A stretch of DNA of 64,000 nucleotides from Erythrocercus mccallii (taxonomy: Eukaryota > Chordata > Aves > Passeriformes > Dicruridae). Shown piece by piece: positions 24,601-34,300 of this stretch. Where the stretch lies: NCBI GenBank assembly GCA_013397435.1, contig VZRG01002355.1, forward strand, positions 1 to 64,000, given 5' to 3'. The stretch's first letter is position 1; each line of letters opens with the position of its first letter. Below the pieces are notes generated by a model. That model was not told where the DNA came from, made no database searches, and was given only the letters and a program-made list of their open reading frames with translations. A program made the translations under genes and the position numbers.

Positions 24601-24931
24601 TTACGAGGCTCAGGTGACTAAATTGTGGTCTGTTCACAATATTCTGAACAGCAATGGGATATTTTATTTAAAGTGCTTCTATTATTTTAAAATAGCAGCA
24701 AAACAAATATTAAATTATTCAATAATTATTCTGTTTTCCCTTCTGTTTTACAGTTATACTTTGAAATGTCAAACGCGGTCAGATTTTGGTAAAGTAACTA
24801 TGGAGTTTGAGTTAGAAGTATGTCAGCTCACTAAGCCTGAAGCAATGGGTATCCGGCGGCAACGGCTTAAAGGTGATGCCTGGGTATACAAGAGGCTGAT
24901 AGAAGACATCTTATCTAGCTGCCAAGTGTGA
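3588..24931 (+). CDS. MELK: MELK, maternal embryonic leucine zipper kinase (17 coding exons)
   Basis: A serine/threonine kinase of the AMPK/Snf1-related family, acting in mitosis and progenitor proliferation. Coding exons: 3588-3651, 3940-4025, 4443-4559, 5090-5233, 6736-6804, 7887-7979, 9032-9130, 12057-12125, 12667-12765, 13724-13810, 15131-15259, 17793-17937, 18588-18813, 20512-20605, 21081-21246, 23532-23635, 24754-24931. All introns are GT-AG. The protein is about 655 residues (human MELK 651). Kinase domain at about 14-266: glycine loop GTGGFAKV (20-27), VAIK lysine 42, HRD 132-134, DFG 152-154, T-loop T169 and S173, APE 178-180. UBA-like segment near 284-323, a poorly conserved linker with several TP sites, and a C-terminal KA1 domain at about 606-655 ending EDILSSCQV. 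The start is fixed by MAGDDYKEILKYYELHG, aligned to the family N-terminus. One oddity: exon 13 is 145 bases, one base out of phase. Everything else is intact. Confidence 0.96.
3940..4025 (+). CDS. MELK: MELK exon 3
   Basis: Encodes residues 22-50: the rest of the glycine loop (GGFAKV) and the catalytic VAIK lysine. Acceptor TTCTAG, donor CAG|GTAATC. Phase 1 in, phase 0 out. Confidence 0.95.
4443..4559 (+). CDS. MELK: MELK exon 4
   Basis: Residues 51-89: the C-helix region with LEIDAMKDLSHQHIC, and the hinge approach IFMVLE. 117 bases, phase 0 at both ends. Confidence 0.95.
5090..5233 (+). CDS. MELK: MELK exon 5
   Basis: Residues 90-137, YCPGGELFDYIISKD to the catalytic loop YAHRDLKP. 144 bases, phase 0 at both ends. 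The acceptor has a strong pyrimidine tract. Confidence 0.96.
5234..6735 (+). other. MELK intron 5
   Basis: 1.5 kb, starting GTAAGT and ending TTTTAG. No recognisable repeat or RNA gene was seen; short open frames here lack family features. Confidence 0.6.
6736..6804 (+). CDS. MELK: MELK exon 6
   Basis: Residues 138-160, completing the catalytic loop (ENLL) and carrying the magnesium-binding motif in LIDFGLCAKPK. 69 bases. Confidence 0.96.
7887..7979 (+). CDS. MELK: MELK exon 7
   Basis: Residues 161-191: the activation loop, with NTCCGSPAYAAPE containing the threonine and serine equivalent to human T167 and S171. 93 bases. Confidence 0.96.
7980..9031 (+). other. MELK intron 7
   Basis: 1.05 kb GT-AG intron; nothing recognised beyond ordinary AT-rich sequence. 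Confidence 0.6.
9032..9130 (+). CDS. MELK: MELK exon 8
   Basis: Residues 192-224, ADIWSMGVLLYALLCG (kinase subdomain IX) and LPFDDDNVMAVYRKIM. 99 bases. It is followed by the largest intron (2.9 kb). Confidence 0.96.
9131..12056 (+). other. MELK intron 8, with an old CR1 trace
   Basis: The largest intron, AT-rich. The only repeat-like part is around 10083-10400, where TCATAGGATAT, GATCAAGTCCAACTCCC and a later TCATAGGATCACAGAG resemble the 3' end of CR1 LINEs in minus orientation, heavily decayed. Confidence 0.5.
12057..12125 (+). CDS. MELK: MELK exon 9
   Basis: Residues 225-247, RGKYSTPSWLSPSS to DQMLQ, kinase subdomain X. 69 bases, with a strong TCTTCTTCTTCTGCAG acceptor. Confidence 0.95.
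12667..12765 (+). CDS. MELK: MELK exon 10
   Basis: Residues 248-280, VDPKKRITVQHLLSHPWLMQ, the conserved arginine-containing end of the kinase domain and start of the UBA linker. 99 bases. Confidence 0.95.
12766..13723 (+). other. MELK intron 10
   Basis: About 960 bases. No mobile element or RNA gene seen. Around 13155-13190 an AT-rich inverted repeat (AATAAAAATTCAAATTTTATT) is the only local structure. Confidence 0.5.
13724..13810 (+). CDS. MELK: MELK exon 11
   Basis: Residues 281-309, LGHLDEDCVTELSVFHEQSR, the first helices of the UBA-like domain typical of AMPK-related kinases. 87 bases. Confidence 0.93.
13811..15130 (+). other. MELK intron 11
   Basis: 1.3 kb, AT-rich, with a short (AAAT)n microsatellite at about 13840-13856. 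No coding or RNA feature seen. Confidence 0.55.
15131..15259 (+). CDS. MELK: MELK exon 12
   Basis: Residues 310-352, WKYDHMSATYLLLLSKKARGK, the end of the UBA-like domain, then divergent linker. 129 bases, phase 0 at the end by the GAG|GTAAAC donor. Confidence 0.93.
15369..15502 (+). mobile_element. tRNA-Ile-derived SINE (TguSINE1-like)
   Basis: The head matches a tRNA-Ile with anticodon-arm-like TGCCAATAACACCAAGGT. It has a readable A box (TAGCTCAACTAGTTAGAGC, about 15379-15397) and B box (GGTTTTGATCC, 15419-15429). The body ends with a CR1-type tail (TTCCAACTCAGAATATTCTGT). This is the architecture of TguSINE1, mobilised by CR1 machinery and described from songbirds. It lies in sense in MELK intron 12. 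Substitutions in both boxes indicate an inactive, fairly old copy. Confidence 0.8.
15503..17792 (+). other. Rest of MELK intron 12
   Basis: 2.3 kb of AT-rich sequence. No element, RNA gene or exon recognised. Confidence 0.5.
17793..17937 (+). CDS. MELK: MELK exon 13 (frame anomaly)
   Basis: The linker exon. The downstream two-thirds read openly (MSGDIPECSEVPWAFVF ... GTKQ) and join exon 14 in phase. From the obvious acceptor TTTCCAG (17792) the exon is 145 bases, so the frame entering from exon 12 meets a TGA at 17832-17834. Removing one A from the A6 run at 17797-17802 would restore the phase. Alternatively an acceptor at 17826 (CCAGAG|TGC) gives a 111-base in-phase exon. Sequencing error, real lesion or alternative splicing cannot be told apart here. 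Confidence 0.75.
17938..18587 (+). other. MELK intron 13
   Basis: 650 bases beginning GTGTTT, a weaker donor than the others in the gene, and ending CTTGTAG. No repeat recognised. Confidence 0.5.
18588..18813 (+). CDS. MELK: MELK exon 14
   Basis: About residues 401-475, a disordered linker with HKNKENVETVP, which matches the family's KNKENV block, and TP sites in LSTPVTRK and SAPVTPF. It ends in phase 1. Confidence 0.92.
18814..20511 (+). other. MELK intron 14, with a short tandem repeat
   Basis: 1.7 kb. The only structured part is at 19288-19338, where a 20-21 base unit (CATTTTCACAGGGGCAGTGA) is repeated twice, with a partial third copy. Confidence 0.6.
20512..20605 (+). CDS. MELK: MELK exon 15
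   Basis: About residues 476-506: linker with VTPIKKP, ending ILPERR just before the conserved SVELDL block. 94 bases, phase 1 to phase 2. Confidence 0.92.
20716..20784. repeat. Tandem pair of palindromic 35-base units in intron 15
   Basis: Two adjacent near-identical units, at 20716-20750 and 20751-20784. Each starts GGTAAAAACC and carries an inverted repeat (AAGAGGTTTT then AAAACCTCTT). The first inverted repeat is near perfect, so each unit can form a hairpin in RNA. Confidence 0.85.
21081..21246 (+). CDS. MELK: MELK exon 16
   Basis: About residues 507-562, CQSVELDLNLAHD and FGSLERGLDKVIT, strongly conserved in the family. 166 bases, returning to phase 0. Confidence 0.95.
21643..22536 (+). 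mobile_element. CR1 LINE, 3' part, in MELK intron 16
   Basis: Recognised from CR1 3' blocks: ACCACATCTGGA, AGACTGGGAGCTGAGCCTGTT, AACATGAGGAAGAACTTCTTT, GGAGATATTCCAATCCCAGCTGGAC. It has the diagnostic end CCCCTTCCAACCCTAGTGATTCTGTGATTCTGT. It contains the end of the RT open frame and the 3' UTR, and is 5'-truncated as most CR1 copies are. Multiple frame breaks; same orientation as MELK. Confidence 0.9.
22537..23531 (+). other. Rest of MELK intron 16
   Basis: About 1 kb after the CR1 copy; nothing recognised. Confidence 0.5.
23532..23635 (+). CDS. MELK: MELK exon 17
   Basis: About residues 563-596, start of the KA1-domain region (NITTTHLLNPDELLNEI, KKHVEYVQKG). KA1 domains bind acidic phospholipids and restrain the kinase. 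Phase 2 out. Confidence 0.95.
23636..24753 (+). other. MELK intron 17
   Basis: 1.1 kb GT-AG intron, AT-rich, no repeat or RNA gene recognised. Confidence 0.55.
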
Positions 24932-25112
24932 GTGGCAGAGTCTTTTATCACGATGTTTTAGAAAGGTCTTTTCACAGAAGTAATTCTTTCTCACAGTCAC
25001 AGCTATATGTGAAAAATCTGTCGTCTTGGGTTTTTAACCATCCCACTTTGTATGTATTCCTTCTGTATGCTTCTTTTAATATTAGGTTTGTAATAAATGT
25101 TCTGCAACTGCA
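24754..25112 (+). CDS. MELK: MELK exon 18 (last exon, coding to 24931)
   Basis: Encodes the end of KA1 (YTLKCQTRSDFGKVTMEFELE ... EDILSSCQV) to TGA at 24929-24931, then a short 3' UTR of roughly 180 bases. The exact cleavage point is an estimate from the poly(A) signal. Confidence 0.95.
25092..25097 (+). terminator. MELK polyadenylation signal
   Basis: AATAAA, 160 bases after the stop codon, followed about 18 bases on by a T-rich stretch (CTTTTTTGG) of the downstream-element kind. Confidence 0.8.
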
Positions 25113-28100
25113 ACTTTTTTGGAGTGAAATTCTGTAAGCCATTCCCTTGCTTACATACTTTTCATATATCTGGGTTAAAAAAGTACTGATTTTATGTGCT
25201 GAAGCTTATTGTGGGATGTCTTCAGTTATCAAGTGCATGGTGCACAGTAATAGTCATTTGCATAATTCTCTTCCTGTCTCTGCTTAAGTAGGATTTATTG
25301 AGATCATTAACTAAGTCACAGCTGTGGTTCCCAGAGTTACACTATATGCTCAGTGTTTTACAAAATAGAATGGGCTTCAATAAATGTGAAGTCAAGAGTG
25401 CTAGGATTTAAACTGATCCTATATAAAGCATTGCGCTATCTCATTATGAAGCCTCAGCGATGCTTAACAAGCCCGTGCACTTTCTGATGCTCTTGTGTTA
25501 ACGTGATGATAGGAGGATCTCTGAAGAGCACCACCACCTTTGAACTGTTCTGAATAAAGAAGGCATTTGTCACCCAACTGTCCACGAGGAATTCAGTGAC
25601 ACCTTTCAAAGAACTTAAGCACCAGAAATAAATCTTGAAATATGCAGAACAAAGCACAAACATATAAGAGTAGATTGGGAGTTTGCTATTATACCTTAAA
25701 AACAGCTGCATATCTCCCTATGCTTGTGCTGGGTGTTGTGTAGGGTGTTTATTTCTGCTTTTAGTTGTGTTACAGCAGAAACCACACCAGGCTAAGCCCA
25801 AGCAGCAGCAGTGGGAAGACACGTGTTGAAGCCTTTCTCTATGTGATGACATTCAGTAATACCTAGATAAGCTGACAGTGTGCTGAAGCTTTTTCTTAAA
25901 GAGGAGTTAACTGCCATATGCTGCATGTAAGCCCCACTTCATTGCCCCTTAACTAAAGCCTGAGGCACATCCACCCAAGGATTGGGTGAGTGAGAGAGCT
26001 GAGCATTGCTGGAAGCTTGCAGTGACAGATGTGAGATCTGGCTGCTAATGAAAGCTGTCTGCTTGTTCTCTGTGACCATCATCTCAGGAACTGGAGAGTT
26101 ATTTTGTCTGTATCAAGATAGAAGCATCCATCAATTTTGTTTCCAGTGCTGGATTGTCCAGTTGCTGCTTTATGGAGAGGTAAAGGAACAGGAACATTTT
26201 TAGTGGATTTCAAGAAAAAGTAGAAATGTTGGGAAGGAAAGAGAGCAAAGAGAACTGCTGCTGCTTGAAATGTTTCTGGTCAAGAACATTTTAGGTACAG
26301 AAGGGACTAGTAGGAAAAGCAGGAAAACATGAACACAAACCCACCTGAGGCATGGTAAGAAAGGTAGTAATGAGAGCCGGGGTGGTTGGTCACATTTTTT
26401 AAGAGGGTGTGGAACATGATCATGTTCACTTTGGAAAGATTATCTAATCAAGGACCTTGTCAAATGTTCACTTTGGAAAGGTTATCAAGGACCTTGTCAA
26501 ATAGGATACTAAGGAAAAGTGGGAAAGTCAGAAATTAAAATGGAGGGATGCAAATCTTGCAGGCAGTCCTGCAAGAAGAGTAGAACTTGATGGTTATGAT
26601 TCCCTTCAATTTGACACATTTTGTGATTGTAGTCTGTGACAGAAAGACAACAAAACAACCCTGCCAGTCACAGCAAGTGCATGGGCTCTGGGGAAACTGC
26701 ATCAAAACAGAACTTTCCACTTGGCGAGGCTGGAATCTTGAGAGGGTGTGGGGTGTTGAGAGTGTTGGTGCAATGGTGCCAGCTGATGGGGCAATGCACA
26801 GAGGTCTCAGCCTGGTCCCCCCCAACCCATGTGTGTGCATGTATTCCCCAGCAAACGAGAAACTGAACCAGCAAGAAAGTGTGAGGCCTCAGGTCTGGGT
26901 GTCACACAGGCAGAGGGTAGGTGCTGGTTTTGAGGGGAACACAGAAGCCTGGAGTGTGTCCATGGGCCAGAGTGCAAGTGCTGCACTGATTGCAGTGAGA
27001 ACCACACTGAACCAGATGGTGACCAGGGGACTCGTGAGTGCATCAGAGTCCAGAATAAGTTCTGGGTACCTTTGACTATGCCTGTGCTGTGGTAGACAAC
27101 TGGTTTTGACATCCATTAGCTTCTAGTACTGAAGTGTGAATGGTGGTACCCATACAGTGCAGGACATCTGGCACATGAATTAAAGATTGGTGTTGGGAAA
27201 AGCAGAGCTAGCCTATTTTTCTAATAAATTGGTACTTAAAACTTCATAACAGCACTTAAATACTTTCAGTATTCCCAGCTGCAACATGACACTCCTGTTT
27301 GGTTTCTGCATGCTGAAATTTGAGTCTGCTCAATATCAGATATCAGTTGGAAATCAGCTAAAACTGTTGGTGGAGCAGCCAAAGGTTGTAGCTGATGTGT
27401 ATCTGGAGTGCTGCATTATCATGTCATCTCTGATTTTCCTTGCTTTCTTGTTTCAATACAAACTTCTCCCTGAGAATTTGGCTTCTGCCTGGAATGAAGT
27501 AAGGGAAGAAGATGGAAAGGCTGATAGAAGGAGGCATATTGATAGCAGTTTTGTTAATGAATAGCATGATGTGTTTTAAATCACCAGTCAGAGTCATAAA
27601 GCACAGGGGCTGAAAAATTGAAACATTTATTTGCCTTTGCATTCCTTGAGTTTTACATTCACGGATGACTACAGAAGTATCCTGGAATACCCAAACTGCC
27701 ACTGCTTAAAAGCACATCCTCTGTGTGTAACTGTCTTCTCCCTATGGTGACAAAACTGATGCTGTGAACAGACAACAAGTAATTAGGATGTCTTGTTCAT
27801 TCTTTTTAAGCTAAAGATCACTGATTTGATTCACATTGTCTTACAAGCTCTGATGTGTGAAATAAGGTTCTTCTTCATAGGCTACCATCCTGACTTTTTT
27901 CACTAATATTCCTTGCTGTGAATGCATAACATTTGGTGATAGGACTTAGAAAACAGGCAAGAAACTGGAATCATGTATGCCTTTTTTTTTTTAAACCAAG
28001 CTGCTGCTACTACATCACTAAGTTTTTTTACTAACATTGCTGGAAAGCTATTTCCACCTGACCTCAGGTGGAACTTGAAGACCAAAACAATGATTAACAG

Positions 28101-28341
28101 ATAAAAGAGCTATGTGGATGAGGAGAAGCATGGGTTGTGTGCCAAGCTTGTGGAAACCTTTGCACAGACACAGGGCTAGAAGGTTTATCTTGCTTGCCTG
28201 TGTTCACTCAGCCAGATTGTATAATGTCATGGGTGTCTGTCAGTCTTGAAACTGTGCTTGCTTTGCAATTCCTAGGCACCTGTACTAACATCAATCCCTT
28301 GAAATTTCTTTTGGAATCTAAACTCAGTTTATATTCACTAT
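25113..28341. other. Intergenic, no gene recognised
   Basis: 3.2 kb downstream of MELK. Open frames up to 162 codons occur at 26587-27075 but show no family features. A short tandem duplication is at 26424-26502; otherwise unique-looking sequence. Confidence 0.5.
26424..26502. repeat. Short tandem duplication
   Basis: A 42-base unit (26424-26465) starting GTTCACTTTGGAAAG and ending AGGACCTTGTCAAAT is followed directly by a 37-base copy with a 5-base internal deletion and one substitution. Confidence 0.85.
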
Positions 28342-28719
28342 TGTCCTGGTTTGGACTGGGATCGAGTTAATTTCTTCCCAGGAGCTGGTACAATGCTGTG
28401 TTTTGGGTTTAGGAGGAGGATAACACTGGTTACACACAGTGGATAACATACAGACATTTTAGCTGTTGCTGGACCTAAGTCCTAAGCTGTGCTTAACCTA
28501 AGTTGAGGGCTTTTCAGCTTTTAATGCTTTGACAGCAAGTAGTCCAGGGGATACAAGGATTTGGGAGGGGGCACAGCCGGAATAGCCAAACCCAACTGAT
28601 CCAAGAGATATCTCCAGGATGTCATCATCATCGTTTAGCCCTGTGGGGATGTCATGGCTTGATGCTGGCCAAATGCCAGACATCCATGAAAGCCATTCAC
28701 TCACCTTCCCCTGCTACAG

Positions 28720-29390
28720 CTGGGCAGAGGAGGGAAAATTTAATGAAGGGTTCATGAGTTGAGATAAGGACCAGGAGAAAACACTCCAAGTGCAGAACAG
28801 GCTCAATTTAGAAATATTAAGTGAATTTATTACTAACAAAATCAGAGCAGGAAAATGAGAAATAAAATAAGCCATTAAAAATACCATTTTCCCCCCTAAC
28901 ACTTCACTCCTTCCCACAGACAGTGAAGGGAGACAGCAGATGGGGGTTTTGGTCAGTTTGTCACACAAGCTTTTCTTCTGCTTGGCTCAGGGATAGAAGT
29001 CATTCCCCTGAGAGACCATGGTGTCCCTTCCCACAGAAGGCAGTTCTCAGAACTTCTCTAGTGTGGTTCCAATCTCACAAGCAGCAGTCCTCCCAAAACT
29101 TCTGTGGTGTGGGACACTCTTGCATGGGATGCAGTCCTCCAAGGACAGGCTGTTCCAGTTTGGAAGTGTGGTCCCCCTCTCTCCACTGGGTCTCCCACTG
29201 GATCAGAGCCTCCTCTGGGCATCTACCTGCTCTGGTGTGGGTACCTCCCACAAGGGCTGTTGGTGGATCTCTGCCTCCCCCTTGGATCCCCATGCTACCA
29301 AAGATCAGGCCATGCAAAACCAACATAGGAGAAGAAAGAAGGAAGGGACAGCAATTGTCTTCTTGAGTCGTGATTAGCAAGAACGAGTCT
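28720..29390. repeat. Degenerate tandem-repeat block inside the ERVL LTR
   Basis: On the + strand, units containing a GTGTGG core followed by a CCCAC block, 30-60 bases each, recur between about 29030 and 29300 (for example AGTGTGGTTCC, GGTGTGGGACAC, AGTGTGGTCCCC, GGTGTGGGTACC). The array follows an A-rich segment near 28850. I associate it with an LTR-retroelement family common in birds, without a firm name. Confidence 0.45.
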
Positions 29391-29445
29391 TGATGGGAGC
29401 TCCCTTTCCTGGGAACCCCCTAATCAAGGTTTTCCCTCAGAGTCC

Positions 29446-29854
29446 TGTACCAGGGTTTTGAAAAGAAGAGAGCAGAGCTTGCAGCTTTCAGTCTTGGAAG
29501 ATGTTTTATTGTTCGTTCTTATCTCATGGTGTGCGAGCTGTCCTTACACCAGGCTGAACTCGCTGGAAGGCAGAGCTGGCAAAGCCCCTGAACAGAGATT
29601 ACAAGGTTGTTTTAAAGGTTTCTAGTCCAATTAACTCTTAAAATGTACTATGTTTATAATTCTATACCAATAATTACTACCTATTCTAGACACGTAATTT
29701 CTACCTCAGTCTCATCCTACCAATCTCTCTGTGCCATCTTTTCAGCAGAAGATGGAGGAGAAGAAGAAGGAGAACATGGGCCCAGAATCCTCCATTTTGG
29801 CTTCATCTTCCCCCATTCTAAAAACCCAAAACTACAAGTTTTCACCCTGTGACA
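29446..29854 (-). mobile_element. Solo-LTR-like insertion, minus strand
   Basis: On the minus strand it starts TGTCACAGGGTGAAAACTTG and may end CCCTGGTACA, giving TG...CA ends and 409 bases, with an AATAAA poly(A) signal at about 29503-29508 (reverse). No matching target duplication was found at these edges, so the inner edge may be misplaced. It interrupts the ERVL LTR. Confidence 0.5.
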
Positions 29855-30246
29855 AACTAAACAACTATTTATTTTAAATCTTTGTTGTTCTTACTTCTTC
29901 AGTAAGTCTGGGAAGCTTTCCCCATGGGCTAAGGTCGAAGACAGTGCTTTCTTGGAGTCCCAACTGGGGTCTTGGACCCCCTAGGGCAGTATGAGGGATT
30001 TTCCCCATGCCCTGGACTCCAACAGAGTCTTGCTGTCATGGGTTGGACTAAGTACCTTCCTGCCCATGGAATGTGGGGAATTAATTCCTTGATTTACTTT
30101 GCCTATGTGCTTTTTCTTTGTCTATTAAACTGTCTTGATCTCACACCAAGGGTTTTAACTTTTACCCTTCCATTTCTTTCCCCCATCTCAATGAGAAGGA
30201 GTGAGCAAGTGGATGCGTGGGGCTGTTTTCAGCTGTGATGAAATTA

Positions 30247-31349
30247 TGACAGCTGTTCATGAATGTTGTTTTGATGTTACAGTTATGCTCAAGTCTTATC
30301 TCTTTATGATGCTACCATCTGTCCAAGTATATGAGTAATTGCAGCTTACCAATGTGTGATTTGTAAGACTGAATTCACCAAACTTTGGGACCTTATCTTG
30401 ACTCTCCATTTCATTGTCCAGGTGTTGAGGTGATCTTGGTTCATCTTTTAAAAGCAGGTAGTCCCTATTCTTGTAAGTTCCTGTATGGATTTCACGCAAT
30501 AGCCACATTCTTTGTTCTTTTTCTACCATAACTACTGCTCCTAGTACTTTGTGCTATGGATATTCATGTTCTTTCCTCTGTACATGTTTTCAGCTCCTCC
30601 TTTCTGTTCCTGTATGATTGTCTTCAGTTTTTGGTCCATCATGACAAGAAAGATACTTGTCTATTGATGAGACAGCACCAGTGGCAACTGAGATAAGTCT
30701 CAGGTGAGAGTTAGATTCAGCTGTACAGGGAGGTTCCTGAGCTCAGGGCTACCCAGGCAGCAGCCACCAGCCCCATCCAGACCTGGAAGCCCTTGGCAGC
30801 CAACCGGCAAGGAGGGGGCAGTGCCAGAAGCAGCAAGGGAGATTTAAATGGCTCTAGGGAAGGCAAATGATCCAGAACCAGGGGAGTAGGAGTGAGCAAG
30901 TGAGGACATGCCATGTCAGTTTCTATGGATGGGATGAGCAGGAGGGGCTGCTCTCCAGCTCTCTGGGAGCAGCCAGTAAAGGCAGAAAACTGAGTAGTTG
31001 GTGAAGGACACAAAGAGATATTTTCAGCACCAGGCTTAATAGGGTATCCTCTCTCAGGTATAGTTTTGGCATGCCACAGAGCTGCTGGAGTTTTGATATG
31101 CCCCTGAGCTGCTGAAGTCACTCTACTGGCCATGTCAGAGGGCTCCGGACAGCCAGACCTGCTGATGCTACTACATACAGCTCTCCAGATGTCAGGTTAT
31201 CAGGATGCTGGGTGCCTCTCTATGAGGCTGAGGCTAACAATCATTCCTTTTTCAGGTGTTGCGCATGCGCTGCATCACCATGATGAAGAAAAAACAAGGG
31301 GAAGTGAATACACAGTATTCAGGAGAATGAGAGATTGATGAATTCTCAG
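30247..31349. other. Intergenic, nothing firmly recognised
   Basis: 1.1 kb between the LTR and the first recognisable CR1 sequence. The right half may be the 5' region of the adjoining CR1 copy, but I cannot match it. Confidence 0.4.
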
Positions 31350-34300
31350 AGGTGCTACAGTCTAAGGAGTCTTGAACTTCTGTTGTAGTAGAGAGCTGTT
31401 GCACAGATAGCTGGATAGCTGACCACAGATAGAGTGTTCCACAATCCTTCCAGTACCAAGGAATAATACTCAAAGAAACAATATTCAAAGGAACAGGCAG
31501 ATCCATCAGATCAACACTGGGCTTTGGGGCTGGTGTCGTTAGAATAATGTTGGATTTTTGACCATGGGATGGTCTATACAACACCTGATCTGCTGACACC
31601 TGATGGGATGCACCTCTCAGAGGGGAAAAAGATTTCTAGCATAGGAACTAGGAGGACTTGCTGATAGAGTTTTGAGCTAGTTTGGAAGGGGGAAAGGACA
31701 AAACCAGGCTGGGTAGTGAGAGGCAGTGGGGTGATGCACCAAAACTTGAGGAACTGAGCGCTGGTGGGAGGCGTTGGCTACAACAGACCACAGCTGAAGT
31801 GTTTCAGTTCCAACACATACAGCATGAAGAACAAACGAGGAGCTGGAATCCTTGGCCCAGTCCCAGTGATTTGACATCACTGGCATAAGTGAAACCTTAC
31901 TTATGAGTAAGGAATGAGTCCTGTGATTGAAGTGCCCTATTGAACAGCTGCAGATTTTTTAGGAAGAATAGGCAGGGCAGATGAGGCAGAGGGAGGCATT
32001 GTGTGTAACAGAAGGATTGGAATGTAGGTAAGGCACAACTGGCAGTGGCACAGTTGAGAGGCTCTGGGTAAGAATCAAGGGGCAGTGAAAGGATGCAGAT
32101 GTCTCTGTGGGAGTTATCGAGGCATCACTACTATAGATCTCCTGGCCCAGATGATAACACCAATGGAACGAAGGGATGCATCCCTTCTTTGAGGAACTAA
32201 GCAATGCGTCCAAGTCAACTGCCCTTGTCCTTCTGGGATACTTCAGCCTGTCAGAAAACAACTGGGTGCATCACACAGTTGGTACAATCCAGGCCAGAAG
32301 TTACTAAAACACCTGGATGACAACTTCATATACAAGTACTAGGAGAGCTGACTAGGAAAGAAGCCCTCCTGGATTTGTTGCTTGTTGACAAAGAGGTTGC
32401 ATGAATGACATGAATGGTGGTTATCTTTGCTACAGTGGCCACAAAGTGATTGAGTTTAAAATCTCCGTTGCTAGGAGGAAAAAATCAGAAAATTTTCGCC
32501 TTTGGACGTGAGTAGAGCAGACTTTAGGCTGCTCAGAGAAAGTCATCAAGATCCCTGGGATGAATCTTCCAAAGGTGCTGGGATCCCATAGTGTGGGACA
32601 CTTTTTAGGTATCACCTCCTAAGGGCACAGGAAGAGGCAATTCCAAAATGCTGAAATTCAAACAGATGAGACAGAAGGCTGGCTTGGCTGAGCAGGGATC
32701 TTGTTTTGGAGGTACAGCAGAAAAGGGAGGTGTATGCCCAGCAGGAGAAGGTTGGGTGGAACATGGCAAGAACACAGGAACACAGAGGGAGAAAGTTTTT
32801 GCAGCCAAAGCTTTACTGGAACTGAAACTTGCCAGAACTGTGGGGGATGATAGAAAAAGGGTTTTAAAATACATTGGCAAAAAACAGTGCAGAAATTACA
32901 TTGGCCTATTCCAGAATGAGAGTGATCACTTCACAAATAGGGATTTTGACAAGACAGGGATATTTATTGTTTTCCTTACCTCTCTTCAGGCATGGGCTAA
33001 GGGAGTCCCAGTGCCTTGAGCTGAATGACCATGGCTTGAGAAGGATAAACTCAGTTGATCTTGAAGTTGTAGGGGTCTGCTGCACCAGCTGGATCCCTAT
33101 AAATCTATGGGGCCTGATGGGATTCATCTGAGAATACTCAAAGAGCTGGCTAATGTCATTGTGAGGCTTCTCTTGATATTTGAACAGTCTTGGAAATCTG
33201 GAGAGGTCCCAGTTGAGTGGAAGATGTCATAAAGCACAAGAAGGATGACCCCGCAGTGCTTGATAAGGTAATGGGAGGTATTGAAAAACACCTGAAGGAC
33301 TACACAGGCATAGGTCACAGCCAGCGTGGTTTCATGAGAGTTAAGTCCTGCTTATCAAATCTGATTCCTTTCCTTGACAAGGTAACCTACCTAGATGATC
33401 AAGGGAAGCCAGTAGAAATAATCTTTTTGGATTTTAGTAAAGCTTTTGATACTGCGTAAAGAGACTTAAAGATCACAATTTCCTCAAACACTAAAATCAC
33501 TGAAGACTCTGTCGTGAACTGTGCAACTGCTCATCTGTGACCACTAAAACCCACTTACCCCATTCCCCTCCCCACCATTCCCCCTCTCCCTTTCTATCTC
33601 ACCCCAAATATGCCTCCTGGATTCCTGGAATTGGACTGTGAGTTAAGCCATCTAATGGGAACTTGAGATAAGACAAAGGTGATAGTATTGTCCATTTATC
33701 TCAGACATAAGGAAAGCTAAACAAGTTTTTGGGAGACTGTTTCCACAAGCAAAGTACACTCAGCAGCTGTGGTGAAAATCAGCTCTGACTGATCAGGTCT
33801 TGCAGGAGGATACCATACCCCACTTATTAAAGAAAAGAAACCCACTGAAATAAAAGAAGAGAAGGACTGAACATGGAACTAATTAGCATTAGAAGAGAAA
33901 GAATCCTTTAACCAATAGAATAAGAGAACTGTATAGTCAATGAGCATTAATTTGTTGCTAAAATATATAAATGGTGAGAAGTTTTCAGCAACCTCAGGAC
34001 CCCTACCACTAAGAAGCCCAGGGTGAAGAGGACCAACAGGATGCCATCTGGATCCACAGGGATGGTGACTACCTTTCTACTTCATCTGTCTCTTTCTCTC
34101 ATTCTTTCTCTGCTTCTTTTTTCCTGTTCTCTTTTCTATTTTTTTCTTTTATCTCTCTCCACCTCACATTTACTGTTAAATAAAATCCATACTATTGACT
34201 GGTGTTGCTTGCATCTTAACTCAGGTAGAAGCATCTCTCTCGGATAATCAGGTGGTAATATACTGCCTCTCACAGGGTCCTTCTAGACAACTCAGCCCAC

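Larger units (their letters stand above)
28342..30246 (+). mobile_element. ERVL-type LTR, interrupted by later insertions
   Basis: The 5' edge TGTCCTGGTTTGGACTGGGA and following AGTTAATTTCTTCCCAGGAGC match the start of a common avian ERVL LTR. Its 3' end is recognised at about 30110-30246 (GTCTATTAAACTGTCTTGATCTC, then ATGAGAAGGAGTGAGC, ending AAATTATGACA). The two ends lie 1.9 kb apart, much more than one LTR. The middle holds a degenerate tandem-repeat block (about 28700-29400) and a minus-strand LTR (29446-29854). Confidence 0.7.

Noticed and set aside
26587..27075. 162-codon frame downstream of MELK
   Set aside because: No recognisable domain, overlaps several other frames in both strands, and shows no splice or promoter context.
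28942..29390. Overlapping frames of 119-147 codons
   Set aside because: They arise from the degenerate tandem repeat in the LTR block, where unit length keeps frames open.
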